The notes: generated by a model not told the origin, from the sequence alone. Positions 38,395 to 47,440 are shown, numbered from the stretch's first letter. The stretch is 64,000 nucleotides of DNA from Hirschia baltica ATCC 49814 (GCF_000023785.1 NC_012982.1:3100001-3164000), one strand, 5' to 3'. Program-made: numbers and translations.

Positions 38395-39522
38395 TTACAT
38401 GAGGCTTTCATATCTTTTGCGGTGATGATCTGCATTTCCAAACATCACATCCAGCATCGTGCCGTGCATGAAATAGTGCGCAACCGCCATTTCTTCGGTC
38501 ATCCCCATTCCACCATGAAGCTGGATTGCAGACTCACCACAGAATTTAACGCTTTTGCCCAATTGCACTTTCACGGCAGAAAGAATTTTCTTCCGCTCAT
38601 CTGGATGTTCATCCAGTTTGAGCGCACCAAGATACGCCATGGAAATCATCTCTTCGGTATGGATCAGCATATCCACCATACGGTGTTGCAGAACCTGAAA
38701 ATTTGAAATGGCCGTACCAAATTGCTTACGCTCACGCGTGTAAGCTGTGGTAAGTTCCGTCATTTTACGGCAAACACCCATAGCTTCTGCAGCAATCGCG
38801 GAAATACCCTGATCTGTGACTTTCTCGATGATAGGAAGGGCTTTGCCTTCTTCGCCAAGCAAATCAGCTGATGTCACTTTCACATCTTCCAAAATGACAT
38901 CACCTGCGCGGTGACCGTCAATTGTGGAATAGCTTTCAATTGTCACACCTTCTGCTTTTGCATCGACAACAAATAGGCTGATACCATCCTCATCGCGCGT
39001 ATTACCGCCTGTGCGCAATGACAAGATAAGCTTGTCAGCAATTGGTGCGCCCAAAACAACAGCTTTGCGTCCATTAAGAACGTATGAGTCACCATCTTTT
39101 TTGGCGCTAGCTTCAACATGAAACAGATCAAATCGGCTACGCGGTTCGGCAACACCGAAACCAACAATCAACTCACCTGTCGCAATTTGCGGGATAAGTG
39201 TTTTGGCTTGATCGCCGCCAACTTCAGACAACACGCCACCGCCTAGTACGACAGTTGGCAGAAAAGGTTCAACGATATTGCCTTTTCCAAGCTCTTCCAT
39301 AATGACCATAATATCGACAGCACCGCCGCCAAGACCATCATATTCTTCTGCAAATGGTACGCTTAAAAGACCCATTTCTGCGAAATCAGCCCAGACCTCT
39401 TTGCTCCACCCATCAGTGGACGCAATAATCTTTTGACGTGTTTCAAAGTCATATTTTTCACGGACATAACGCGAGATTGAATCTCTGAACATGTCCTGTT
39501 CTTCAGTGAACAAAAAATCCAT
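38395..39522 (-). CDS. Acyl-CoA dehydrogenase, small (probably non-catalytic) subunit
   Basis: 375-aa acyl-CoA dehydrogenase fold. FAD-contact features TRERKQFGTAISNFQ and QLHGGMGMTEE are kept, but the catalytic Glu is absent at both known places: the IVD/LCAD-type position reads TDQGI (about 236-240) and the MCAD-type position reads VMFGNADHH. It is encoded 22 nt after the 395-aa dehydrogenase. Such adjacent pairs (PimC/PimD, mycobacterial ChsE1/ChsE2 types) form mixed tetramers in which one subunit supplies FAD contacts and the other the base. A mixed complex is inferred. Confidence 0.88.
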   Translation of the reverse strand: MDFLFTEEQDMFRDSISRYVREKYDFETRQKIIASTDGWSKEVWADFAEMGLLSVPFAEEYDGLGGGAVDIMVIMEELGKGNIVEPFLPTVVLGGGVLSEVGGDQAKTLIPQIATGELIVGFGVAEPRSRFDLFHVEASAKKDGDSYVLNGRKAVVLGAPIADKLILSLRTGGNTRDEDGISLFVVDAKAEGVTIESYSTIDGHRAGDVILEDVKVTSADLLGEEGKALPIIEKVTDQGISAIAAEAMGVCRKMTELTTAYTRERKQFGTAISNFQVLQHRMVDMLIHTEEMISMAYLGALKLDEHPDERKKILSAVKVQLGKSVKFCGESAIQLHGGMGMTEEMAVAHYFMHGTMLDVMFGNADHHRKRYESLM

Positions 39523-39544
39523 AATCTTTCCTCGAATCTATGCC

Positions 39545-40732
39545 CTAGAGCCCCAAAATTGCTTTAGCGATAATGTTGCGCTGGATCTCATTTGATCCCC
39601 CATAAATGGAGGTCTTACGTTTATTGAAATATCCCGCAGCTGCATCAACCGTGTGCTCTGGACCAGAAGGTGTTTCATTACCCGTCAGACCACGCTGGAA
39701 TGGCATGGCGTAATAGCCCGCCACTTCCACAGCAAGGTGAGAAATGCGTTGCTGCAATTCTGTTCCGCGAATTTTCAAGATCGAGCTTTCAGCACCCGGT
39801 CCCTTACCCGCTTCTTCACCTGCAAGTGCGCGTAACTCGGTATATTCAAGCGCCATAAGATCCATCTCGATCTCAGACACTTTTCGGCGAAACTCTGCGT
39901 CATCCATTAAGATGGGCGCATCACCATAAAGGCTTTTATCGCTGGCCACTTCACGTAAACGAGATAAGGCTTTCTTACACACATGTGTTCCTGCAATACC
40001 CGAACGTTCATGCATCAATAGGAATTTTGCGTAAGTCCAACCTTTATTCTCTTCACCGATCAGGTTCTCCACCGGCACACGCACATCTTCAAGGAAGACT
40101 TCATTGACTTCATGGTCGCCGCCCATAGTGATAATTGGACGAACCGTTATGCCCGGCGTTTTCATGTCGATCAGAAGGAAAGAAATACTTTCCTGAGCTT
40201 TGGCTTCAGAGTCTGTTTTTACAAGACAGAAAATCCAGTCCGCGTGCTGAGCTAAAGTTGTCCATGTCTTAGAGCCGTTAACAACATAATGATCACCATC
40301 ACGTACAGCTTTAGTACGCAATGATGCAAGGTCAGATCCAGAGCCCGGCTCAGAATAACCCTGACACCACCATATGTCACAGTTTAGTGTTGCAGGAAGA
40401 AAACGCTTTTTCTGCTCTTCATTAGCGAAGGTATAAATAACAGGACCAACCATCCCGATATTAAACGGCAGCACATTAAATGTTTCCGCTTTCGCCATCT
40501 CTTCTGCAAAGATATATTTCTGCGTTGGTGTCCAACCCGGACCGCCATATTCTTTGGGCCAAGATGGTGCAACCCAACCTTTAGCCGCCAGTTTTTTATG
40601 CCAAGCGATGTATTCATCACGGCCAAACTCAGTCACTTCACCCGTGCGTTTCTCTTCGGGCCAGTTTTCATCAAGAAAATCTCTGATTTCTTGACGGAAC
40701 TCTTCGTTCTCTTTCGTGAATGCCAGATCCAT
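39545..40732 (-). CDS. Acyl-CoA dehydrogenase, large (catalytic) subunit
   Basis: 395-aa acyl-CoA dehydrogenase of the PimC/FadE29-like group. YSEPGSGSDLASLRT substrate loop, KTWTTLAQHADW, and C-terminal IYGGSNEIQRNIIAKAILGL. The MCAD-type catalytic Glu is a Gly (IYGGS), but E242 in LMHERSGIAG lies where IVD/LCAD carry their base. It therefore likely forms one active unit with the neighbouring 375-aa partner. Substrates of such pairs are often ring- or branch-bearing acyl-CoAs. Confidence 0.9.
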   Translation of the reverse strand: MDLAFTKENEEFRQEIRDFLDENWPEEKRTGEVTEFGRDEYIAWHKKLAAKGWVAPSWPKEYGGPGWTPTQKYIFAEEMAKAETFNVLPFNIGMVGPVIYTFANEEQKKRFLPATLNCDIWWCQGYSEPGSGSDLASLRTKAVRDGDHYVVNGSKTWTTLAQHADWIFCLVKTDSEAKAQESISFLLIDMKTPGITVRPIITMGGDHEVNEVFLEDVRVPVENLIGEENKGWTYAKFLLMHERSGIAGTHVCKKALSRLREVASDKSLYGDAPILMDDAEFRRKVSEIEMDLMALEYTELRALAGEEAGKGPGAESSILKIRGTELQQRISHLAVEVAGYYAMPFQRGLTGNETPSGPEHTVDAAAGYFNKRKTSIYGGSNEIQRNIIAKAILGL

Positions 40733-40809
40733 TGCTATGTTCCCTTTTCACAATTTCTTTTAAAAACAGGCAATTGGAACAGGACGTGACACCTGTTCCA
40801 GATACCCAC

Positions 40810-42051
40810 CTATCTATTCGTATATTTTTTCAATTCATCCCGCGCGATGACCATACGGTGCACTGCATCTGGGCCATCAGCAAAACGAAGTGTTCTCACA
40901 CCGGTATACATCTCTGCCAACGGTGTATCTTGTGAGATACCCAAGCCACCATGCATCTGCATTGCTTCATCAATCACTTTCAATGCCATACGCGGCGCTT
41001 GAACTTTAATCTGACTAATCCAAATACCAGCCGCTTTTGCATCTCCTTGATCCATCATCCAAGCCGCTTTCAAGCAAAGCAAACGTGCTTGCTCGATAGA
41101 AATGCGTGCTTCGGCGATAATGTCATAATTGGCACCAAGCTTGTGCAATGGACGCCCAAATGCTTCACGAGATGTGGCGCGTTTACAAAGCAATTCCAGC
41201 GCACGTTCCGCTTGACCAATCGCACGCATACAATGGTGAATACGGCCCGGCCCTAAGCGACCTTGGCTGACTTCAAAACCACGGCCCCGCCCTAGCAAAA
41301 GCGCATCTTTAGGAACGCGAACATTTGTAAAGCGGATATGCATGTGGCCATGGGGCGCATCATCATGACCAAAGACCTGCATGGGCCTGATAATCTCAAT
41401 GCCTTCATGGTCAGATGAAATTGCAAACATTGAATGACGTCCGTGACGGCCAGCACTATCATCTTCAGTTTTCGCCATGAGAATATAAACACGGCAACGC
41501 GGGTCACCGGCACCAGAGGCCCAGTGTTTCTCACCGTTTAAAACCCACTCATCACCATCAAGCTTTGCTTCAAATTGCAATGCTGTTGCATCTGAAGACG
41601 CAACATCTGGTTCTGTCATAAGATAGGCTGAACGAATATTGCCTTGGAGCAGGTCAGAAAGCCAAGCATTTTTCTGCTCTTCATTGCCATAGCGTTCGAG
41701 AACTTCCATATTCCCAGTGTCTGGCGCTGAACAGTTAAAAGCTTCCGCTCCAAGCTGGGGAGACCAACCCATTTCTTCAGCTAGATAAGCGTATTCAACA
41801 GTAGATAGGCCATATCCTCGGTCTGATCCTGTTAGCCAGAAATTCCAGAGGCCACGTTCTTTAGGCTCCTTTTTAATCTCATCGAGAATTTCTTTCTGGC
41901 GCTCGGTATGTGCAAATCGACCACCTTCAGCTTTACCCACCTCATTATGAAATTCGACTTCCAAAGGAAGAACTTTTTCGCGAACAATTTCCCGCACCGC
42001 AGCGATAAGTGGTTTGACTTTTTCGCTTGGGCCTAAATCCATACTCGTCAT
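40810..42051 (-). CDS. ACAD10/11-like acyl-CoA dehydrogenase homolog
   Basis: 413-aa protein strikingly like the dehydrogenase half of human ACAD11 and Pseudomonas LvaC: FNCSAPDTGNMEVL, MTEPDVASSDAT, WASGAGDPRCRVYI, IIRPMQVFGHDDAPHGH, the run SQGRLGPGRIHHCMRAIG and LRFADGPDAVH. The usual catalytic Glu is replaced by D392 (ADGPD), as I recall in ACAD11. In that family the enzyme does not desaturate: it removes phosphate from a 4-phosphoacyl-CoA made by the partner kinase, giving an enoyl-CoA. The kinase gene lies directly upstream (56 nt). ATG 42051 follows AAGGGA. Confidence 0.92.
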   Translation of the reverse strand: MTSMDLGPSEKVKPLIAAVREIVREKVLPLEVEFHNEVGKAEGGRFAHTERQKEILDEIKKEPKERGLWNFWLTGSDRGYGLSTVEYAYLAEEMGWSPQLGAEAFNCSAPDTGNMEVLERYGNEEQKNAWLSDLLQGNIRSAYLMTEPDVASSDATALQFEAKLDGDEWVLNGEKHWASGAGDPRCRVYILMAKTEDDSAGRHGRHSMFAISSDHEGIEIIRPMQVFGHDDAPHGHMHIRFTNVRVPKDALLLGRGRGFEVSQGRLGPGRIHHCMRAIGQAERALELLCKRATSREAFGRPLHKLGANYDIIAEARISIEQARLLCLKAAWMMDQGDAKAAGIWISQIKVQAPRMALKVIDEAMQMHGGLGISQDTPLAEMYTGVRTLRFADGPDAVHRMVIARDELKKYTNR

Positions 42052-42107
42052 TCTCGTTTCCCTTTTCCTATTATTATCGTCGACAGCCCTAACGTTGGCT
42101 GCAGGAC

Positions 42108-43184
42108 TTATCTTGTATTTTCAGCTATCAATTTGCGGACATAATTACCCAGATTTTTTGCCCCCAAACCAAAGACGGCGTATCGCTCATTCGTCGTTTG
42201 TTTGTGGTAATAACGGTAATAAATTTGCTGCGCGATTCCAGCTAAACGGAACTGTCCATAGGCATAATAAAACAGATAATTATCAATCTTACGGCCTGAT
42301 TTCTTGGCGTAATAATCGACGATTTCTTGACGTGTCATCATGCCTTCAACATCAGAAGGCTGACGTTTCAATGCTTGCAATTCCATCGGATCGTCTGCTT
42401 GAACCCAATATGCGAGGCTTGCGCCCAAATCCATCAATGGATCACCAAGAGCTGAAATTTCCCAATCAAGCACTGCGCGGATTTCATGGGGTTCTTTTTC
42501 ATCCATGATCATATTATCGATCCGGAAATCACCATGCAAAATCGCACTGCCCGACTCTGTGGAAGGTCGGTTATCCTCTAACCATTGTCGCACATCTTCA
42601 AATGGATCTGCATCGGGTGTAAGCGCTTTTTCATAACGCTTATTCCATCCTAAAATTTGACGTTCAACATAGCCTTCAGATTTACCAAAATCTTCCAGCC
42701 CGACATTCTTGGGATCCACAGCGTGTAGCTCGATCAGCTTATCCCAAAAACGCTCACAGAAATTGCGCACTTCCTGAGGGCCCCAATTCCATTCTTTGGG
42801 AAAAGCATCCAGAACAAGTCGCCCCGGCACTTTTTCCATAACATAGAATTCAGCACCAATAATGGAGTCTTCGTGTGGCGCGTAATACAATACGTCTGGC
42901 ACTTTAGGATATTCGGATTTAAGTGCTTTCATCACACTATATTCACGGATCATCGAATGACCTGATTTAGGCTTTGCCCCGCGCGGAGGACGCCGCAAAA
43001 CCAAATCACGGTCAGGGTATCTAAGCATGAATGTTAGATTGGAAGCCCCGCTAGAAAACTGCGTCACCAGAGGCTGACCTTTCAGGCCCTCTATTTCCTG
43101 CTTGAGAACACCGTCAACGGCATCCACATCAAAAGCATCTTCTGCGCGAACTTCAGAACCTATGTTTTCAGCTGCTTGGCTCAT
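42108..43184 (-). CDS. APH-fold kinase, ACAD10/11- and LvaA-like
   Basis: 358-aa aminoglycoside-phosphotransferase-fold kinase. Catalytic loop HGDFRIDN (217-224) and metal motif LDWEISALGDP (D240) are intact, with TEFYVME-like AEFYVMEKVPGR in the hinge. The family matches the N-terminal kinase half of ACAD10/ACAD11, which phosphorylates the 4-hydroxyl of 4-hydroxyacyl-CoA; LvaA does so in levulinate catabolism. Its start overlaps the SDR gene by 4 nt and it precedes the ACAD11-like gene. An antibiotic-resistance role is unlikely given this context. Confidence 0.9.
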   Translation of the reverse strand: MSQAAENIGSEVRAEDAFDVDAVDGVLKQEIEGLKGQPLVTQFSSGASNLTFMLRYPDRDLVLRRPPRGAKPKSGHSMIREYSVMKALKSEYPKVPDVLYYAPHEDSIIGAEFYVMEKVPGRLVLDAFPKEWNWGPQEVRNFCERFWDKLIELHAVDPKNVGLEDFGKSEGYVERQILGWNKRYEKALTPDADPFEDVRQWLEDNRPSTESGSAILHGDFRIDNMIMDEKEPHEIRAVLDWEISALGDPLMDLGASLAYWVQADDPMELQALKRQPSDVEGMMTRQEIVDYYAKKSGRKIDNYLFYYAYGQFRLAGIAQQIYYRYYHKQTTNERYAVFGLGAKNLGNYVRKLIAENTR

Positions 43185-43954
43185 AGCGGACCGCGCTGTG
43201 TCAAACCACCATCCACAACCAATGTGTGTCCTGTCACATAAGAAGATTCATCTGATGCAAGGTAGAGAATAGCTTCTGCCATATCCTCGGGTTGACCCAC
43301 ACGTTTCAGCGAGAAGTTTCTGTTCACAATGGCTTTGGTCGCTTCTTCATCTGCCATCAAAGCCGATGCAATCTTTGTCTGGGTTAGGCCCGGTGCCAAA
43401 GCATTCACGCGGATGCCGTCAGATCCAAGCTCCTGCGCAAATACTTGCGTCATGCTGATAATACCAGCTTTTGTCATTGAATAGACACCTTGCCCCATAC
43501 CCGGTCTAAATCCGTTTACTGACGCCACATTGACAATCGACCCGCCACCAGATTTTTTCATCAAAGGAACAGCTTTCACTGTCAGATAATATGGGCCTTT
43601 CAGGTTCACATCGATTGTCTTGCTCCACGCATCCACAGGCGTCTCAATTGCGGGACCAAAATGCGGGTTCGTTGCGCCATTATTGACCAAAATATCCAGG
43701 CGCCCCTCCTCTTTTTCAATAGAAGCGATCACAGCGTCATGATGGGCTAATTCTCCAAGGTGGAGCGTCATTGCACGCGCCTTACCGCCGGCGGCAATAA
43801 TCTTCTCGGCAACTTCAGTACAAGCATCTAGCTTACGGCTGGTGACGATAACCATCGCGCCTTGCTCTGCAAATGCTTTGGCCGTTTCTTCACCAATACC
43901 GCGACTAGCTCCCGCGATAAGTGCGACTTTTCCTGTTAAATCCTGCCGTGCCAT
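43181..43954 (-). CDS. SDR oxidoreductase
   Basis: 257-aa short-chain dehydrogenase, FabG-like: IAGASRGIGEETAKAFAEQGA, NNGATNPHFG, SVNGFRPGMGQGVYSMTKAG (Ser, Tyr, Lys) and C-terminal VDGGLTQRG. The ATG at 43954 is chosen because the GGGAGG lies 9 nt away, while it abuts the upstream ATG 43963. Next to the APH kinase it could play the part of LvaD (keto/hydroxyacyl-CoA interconversion at C4), but sequence alone does not show this. Confidence 0.9.
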   Translation of the reverse strand: MARQDLTGKVALIAGASRGIGEETAKAFAEQGAMVIVTSRKLDACTEVAEKIIAAGGKARAMTLHLGELAHHDAVIASIEKEEGRLDILVNNGATNPHFGPAIETPVDAWSKTIDVNLKGPYYLTVKAVPLMKKSGGGSIVNVASVNGFRPGMGQGVYSMTKAGIISMTQVFAQELGSDGIRVNALAPGLTQTKIASALMADEEATKAIVNRNFSLKRVGQPEDMAEAILYLASDESSYVTGHTLVVDGGLTQRGPL

Positions 43955-43998
43955 TTTAAGCATCCTCCCTTATTTATTATTATCGAATGTATTTTGGC

Positions 43999-44793
43999 CT
44001 ACATGGGCCTATTATTCTTTGCCATCAAACCGCGTCTTAGTTTGCGCATCCCACCCAACCAGCGGTCTGGTTCTGCGGCTTTGCCTTTGATATACTCGGC
44101 GACTTCTTCATGCGGAAACACAAAGAACTTTCCGTCTTCCAAGGCAGTTAAGGTCATCTCTGCGACAATTTTTGGCTCAACCACGCCGCCAACAGATAGA
44201 AGACTTTCTTTTGCATCTTCAATCATGCGCGTATTCACAGCTTGAGGGCAGACACAGGCCACTGATATCCCGTCATCACCATGCGCAACAGCCAGACTTT
44301 CCGCGAAGGCGACAGCCGCGTGCTTTGTCACTGTGTAGGACGTACATCCCAACTGGGCGAGTAAACCAGCAGCCGACGCAACAACAACAAAACTACCACC
44401 GCCACGCTTGACCATATCAGGAACCACATGGCGAGCAGCATAGACCGACGCCATAACATTCACTTGCCAAGATTTTTCCCAAGACGAATTAGGAGCAGAT
44501 GCTGCTCCAAAAAGTGGGCCATCAGAAGATCCTATACCAGCATTGGAAACATATATGTCGACTGGGCCAAGCTGTTTCGTCACTTCAGTGATGAAAGAAG
44601 CAACTTCACCCTCATCAGCAACATTCACACTCGCACCAAACCCGCCACAGGCTTTGCCAACGGCATCTGCTTCGGATCGGACAAGATCTGCAACAGCAAC
44701 TTTTGCTCCAGCAGCATGAAGCGCTTCAGCGTAGGCTTTGCCTATTCCGCGACTACCGCCCGTGACAATTGCAACTTTATTATGCCAATCCAT
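43999..44793 (-). CDS. SDR oxidoreductase, first gene of acyl-CoA operon
   Basis: 264-aa short-chain dehydrogenase. TGGSRGIGKAYAEALHAAGA, NAGIGSSDGPL, VVASAAGLLAQLGCTSYTVTKHA with catalytic Ser, Tyr and Lys; C-terminus somewhat extended and basic (RKLRRGLMAKNNRPM). It opens the nine-gene operon; an 11-bp palindrome lies 32 bp upstream of its ATG. Substrate unknown. Confidence 0.9.
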   Translation of the reverse strand: MDWHNKVAIVTGGSRGIGKAYAEALHAAGAKVAVADLVRSEADAVGKACGGFGASVNVADEGEVASFITEVTKQLGPVDIYVSNAGIGSSDGPLFGAASAPNSSWEKSWQVNVMASVYAARHVVPDMVKRGGGSFVVVASAAGLLAQLGCTSYTVTKHAAVAFAESLAVAHGDDGISVACVCPQAVNTRMIEDAKESLLSVGGVVEPKIVAEMTLTALEDGKFFVFPHEEVAEYIKGKAAEPDRWLGGMRKLRRGLMAKNNRPM

Positions 44794-44824
44794 ACGCGCT
44801 CTCCTGCTAGAAGTTGATCAAAAA

Positions 44825-44835
44825 CTGACAGTCAG
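44825..44835. promoter_or_regulatory. CTGAC-A-GTCAG palindrome before the acyl-CoA operon
   Basis: A perfect 11-bp palindrome 32-42 bp upstream of the first SDR gene, in the 122-bp gap after the double-TetR gene. Position fits an operator for that TetR protein. I saw no second copy in the window. Confidence 0.35.
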
Positions 44836-44915
44836 AACTATCAATTCAACACATTTATTCTACAGAGACACACCCAAAGTCAAATTTTTTTTAACAAACG
44901 TACTACTGAAAAATC

Positions 44916-46166
44916 TTATATCAGATATTTCCCATCTATCATGGCGGTTATATCCTCACAAAACTCCTGACGAACTCTCCCTAGGTCATGTGTCTGTACG
45001 CCAGTCGCCAGAATTCTAAGCTTTTTTCCAATAAAAAGCCCATAGATCAGATAAGCATCCATTGATCTTGCACCATAGCCTATCCTCTTCAGTAGGCGAT
45101 CCCAAGCCAGATACTGATCAAGGCTCACATCCCGCATTACCGGCCCAAGCGCAGGATTTCGCTGAAAATCCATAAACACAGATAATTCGGCAAGATTGAC
45201 AGATTTGAACTCCGTGACTTCGCGCATAAAAACTGCACTTGTCAGATCTGCAAGCTGATCAATCTTCAGGGCATCATAGTCTATCCCCGCCATTACATGT
45301 CTGTACCGCGCTTTTGCACGTGCAAAAATCTGTACTTGTGTTGCTTGCAATAGGCTTTCCAAATTTTTAAAATAATAAACTGGAGCAGTTGGAGCCAACC
45401 CTGCACGCGCCGCTATCGCCCGGTGTGTGACCCCTGAAACGCCATAATCTTCGATCAGCCCAATCGCAGCATCTAAAATTTTAGCACGAGTTGCTTGCGC
45501 TTTTTTTCCATCCTTCTCAAGTGATGGATCATCAAGTAATTGATTGTTATATTTCTTGTTTTTTATACATTCTGCAACATTATTATTCTTATCCAGAATG
45601 TTATAAATATCACCAGAGTTGAACCCAAATTGTTGAGCAAGAAAAATCTGTCCAATTGTCGAATCTAATGCTGAACGGATCAAAGACTCACTAAATTCGC
45701 CGGGAAATTCATTGGCCAGCTTCAACCAAATCGCCTCAAGCCCGTCAAACCATTCTATAGCTACAGACCTTAAATCATCATTGCGCGCCGCTTCGATCAT
45801 TATTTCTTGCCACGCAATGGTGGGGGTTCTGAATTTCTTTGCGACCCCAGCAGCAATGGAACGAACACAAAAATCTCGAAATGTGACCGCAAATTGCGGG
45901 TCCGATAATCTACGTTTTGGGACAGCTTTCATACTTTCAAGATTTTTCTTCGCAAGCACGTAAGACGCGTCCTTGATCATATCCATCTTGGTTTCATAAT
46001 AATATGTTGTCGACGCTAACGAGACATTGGCCCGCTTAGCAACACTTCTATGCGTTGTACGTGACAATCCAAACTCGGCTATATCCATGATGACAGCATC
46101 ACGTAATTTACGACGCATTTTTGCAGATCGAGATATCGTTAACTGAGCTTTTTTTTCTTCTAACAC
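44916..46166 (-). CDS. Single-chain double TetR regulator
   Basis: 416-aa protein made of two TetR units in one reading frame. First unit: HTH about residues 20-62 (IMDIAEFGLSRTTHRSVAKR, then SLASTTYYYETK) with its helical domain to about 190. A polar Asn/Lys/Asp-rich linker (about 190-222) follows. Second unit: HTH about 226-268 (ILDAAIGLIEDYGVSGVTHR, then APTAPVYYFKN) and helical domain to the end. Normal TetR proteins are about 200 aa and dimerise; this one may be a built-in pseudo-dimer. It is upstream of, and in line with, the acyl-CoA operon and divergent from the quinone reductase, so either may be its target. Ligand unknown, possibly an acyl-CoA. Confidence 0.9.
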   Translation of the reverse strand: MLEEKKAQLTISRSAKMRRKLRDAVIMDIAEFGLSRTTHRSVAKRANVSLASTTYYYETKMDMIKDASYVLAKKNLESMKAVPKRRLSDPQFAVTFRDFCVRSIAAGVAKKFRTPTIAWQEIMIEAARNDDLRSVAIEWFDGLEAIWLKLANEFPGEFSESLIRSALDSTIGQIFLAQQFGFNSGDIYNILDKNNNVAECIKNKKYNNQLLDDPSLEKDGKKAQATRAKILDAAIGLIEDYGVSGVTHRAIAARAGLAPTAPVYYFKNLESLLQATQVQIFARAKARYRHVMAGIDYDALKIDQLADLTSAVFMREVTEFKSVNLAELSVFMDFQRNPALGPVMRDVSLDQYLAWDRLLKRIGYGARSMDAYLIYGLFIGKKLRILATGVQTHDLGRVRQEFCEDITAMIDGKYLI

Positions 46167-46408
46167 AGACGAACTCCCGAGAATACAACTCTAAAAAACC
46201 CTTCTACAAAAACACATATTGAACATATGTACAAATTATGCCAGCCTGCGGGCTAACAAGAAGAGTATCAATAACTTTCCAAAACAAGGCACTATCAATA
46301 CAGCCTTATCACCTTAGGGCAACATTGCGTGCAATGTGGTGGCGCACAAAATTTCCAAATAAAAACGCGCCATCATACACGCTGCGGGACAAAAAGAGGA
46401 AACGTCCA

Positions 46409-47407
46409 ATGAAAGCACTCGTATCAAAAACACCCGGCGGTCCAGACTCGCTGGAGCTCGTTGAATTACCAAAACCAGACGCTGCTGCGAATGAATTAGT
46501 TGTGCGTATCCATGCTTGTGGCGTGAACTTTCCAGACTCTCTCGTCATCGAAGACAGATACCAATTTAAACCACCTCGCCCTTTTGCCCCCGGCAGCGAA
46601 ATCGCCGGTGTTGTTGAAAAAGTGGGAGAGAATACATCTGGCTGGGAAGTTGGTGACCGTGTCGTCGCAACAGTTCCCCATGGCGGATTTGCTGAATACA
46701 TAAGTGTTCCAGAAAATCTGGCTTTTCCACTACCTGCTGACAAAGATTTCAATCAAGCATCTGCTCTATTGCTCGTGTATGGAACAACATATCATGCACT
46801 TGCAGACCGTGGAAACTTGAAACCAGGTGAAACGCTGCTTGTTCTTGGTGCAGCTGGAGGTGTTGGCCTCGCCGCAATCGAACTTGGTAAAGCTATGGGT
46901 GCGCGTGTCGTAGCCGCTGTTTCCAGTGAAGATAAAGCGCAAGCCGCCAAAGATGCTGGCGCAGATGACACAATCGTTTATGCCCGCCAGCCATTTGATA
47001 AAGCGCAGTCCAAAGAACTCGCCAAGCAATTTAAAGATGTTCTTGGAAGCAATGGAGCAGACGTCATTTATGACCCTGTTGGCGGTGATTATTGTGAACC
47101 AGCTCTGCGTGCCTGCGCTTGGGAAGGACGTTACCTCGTTATAGGTTTTGCTGCTGGTATTCCATCACCGCCTCTCAACCTTACGCTTTTAAAAGGGTGT
47201 GATATTCGCGGTGTCTTCTGGGGTGCCTTTACAGCACGCTCACCAGAAAAAAACCTAGCAAACGTCAATGAACTTATGCGCCTCTGGGGAGAAGGTAAGA
47301 TCAACCCTAAAGTGGGCAAAACTTGGCCTCTGGAAAAGGGCGGCGATGCCATTCAATGGCTCGTAGACCGAAAGGCAATCGGTAAAGTCGTCGTAACAAT
47401 CGACTAA
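46409..47407 (+). CDS. NADPH:quinone oxidoreductase, MDR family
   Basis: 332-aa zinc-independent medium-chain dehydrogenase. The ATG at 46409 is used, after AGAGGAAA; the longer frame has no good start. N-terminal MKALVSKTPGGPDSLEL, HACGVNFPDSLVIEDRYQ, nucleotide loop LVLGAAGGVGLAAIELGKAMGA, and GADVIYDPVGG. Reduces quinones or enones/enoyl-CoAs with NADPH. Divergent from the double-TetR gene, 33 nt before the molybdopterin enzyme gene. Confidence 0.92.
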   Translation: MKALVSKTPGGPDSLELVELPKPDAAANELVVRIHACGVNFPDSLVIEDRYQFKPPRPFAPGSEIAGVVEKVGENTSGWEVGDRVVATVPHGGFAEYISVPENLAFPLPADKDFNQASALLLVYGTTYHALADRGNLKPGETLLVLGAAGGVGLAAIELGKAMGARVVAAVSSEDKAQAAKDAGADDTIVYARQPFDKAQSKELAKQFKDVLGSNGADVIYDPVGGDYCEPALRACAWEGRYLVIGFAAGIPSPPLNLTLLKGCDIRGVFWGAFTARSPEKNLANVNELMRLWGEGKINPKVGKTWPLEKGGDAIQWLVDRKAIGKVVVTID

Positions 47408-47440
47408 ACACCCGCACCAGATCCAACCCGAGGCCACATC

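Noticed and set aside
42108-43184. Aminoglycoside resistance kinase
   Set aside because: The fold matches, but the sequence and operon fit the ACAD10/11-LvaA acyl-CoA kinases.
46214-46230. Repeated ACATAT elements upstream of the quinone reductase as a TetR operator
   Set aside because: Only a short 8-bp palindrome plus a partial direct repeat in AT-rich DNA; too weak.
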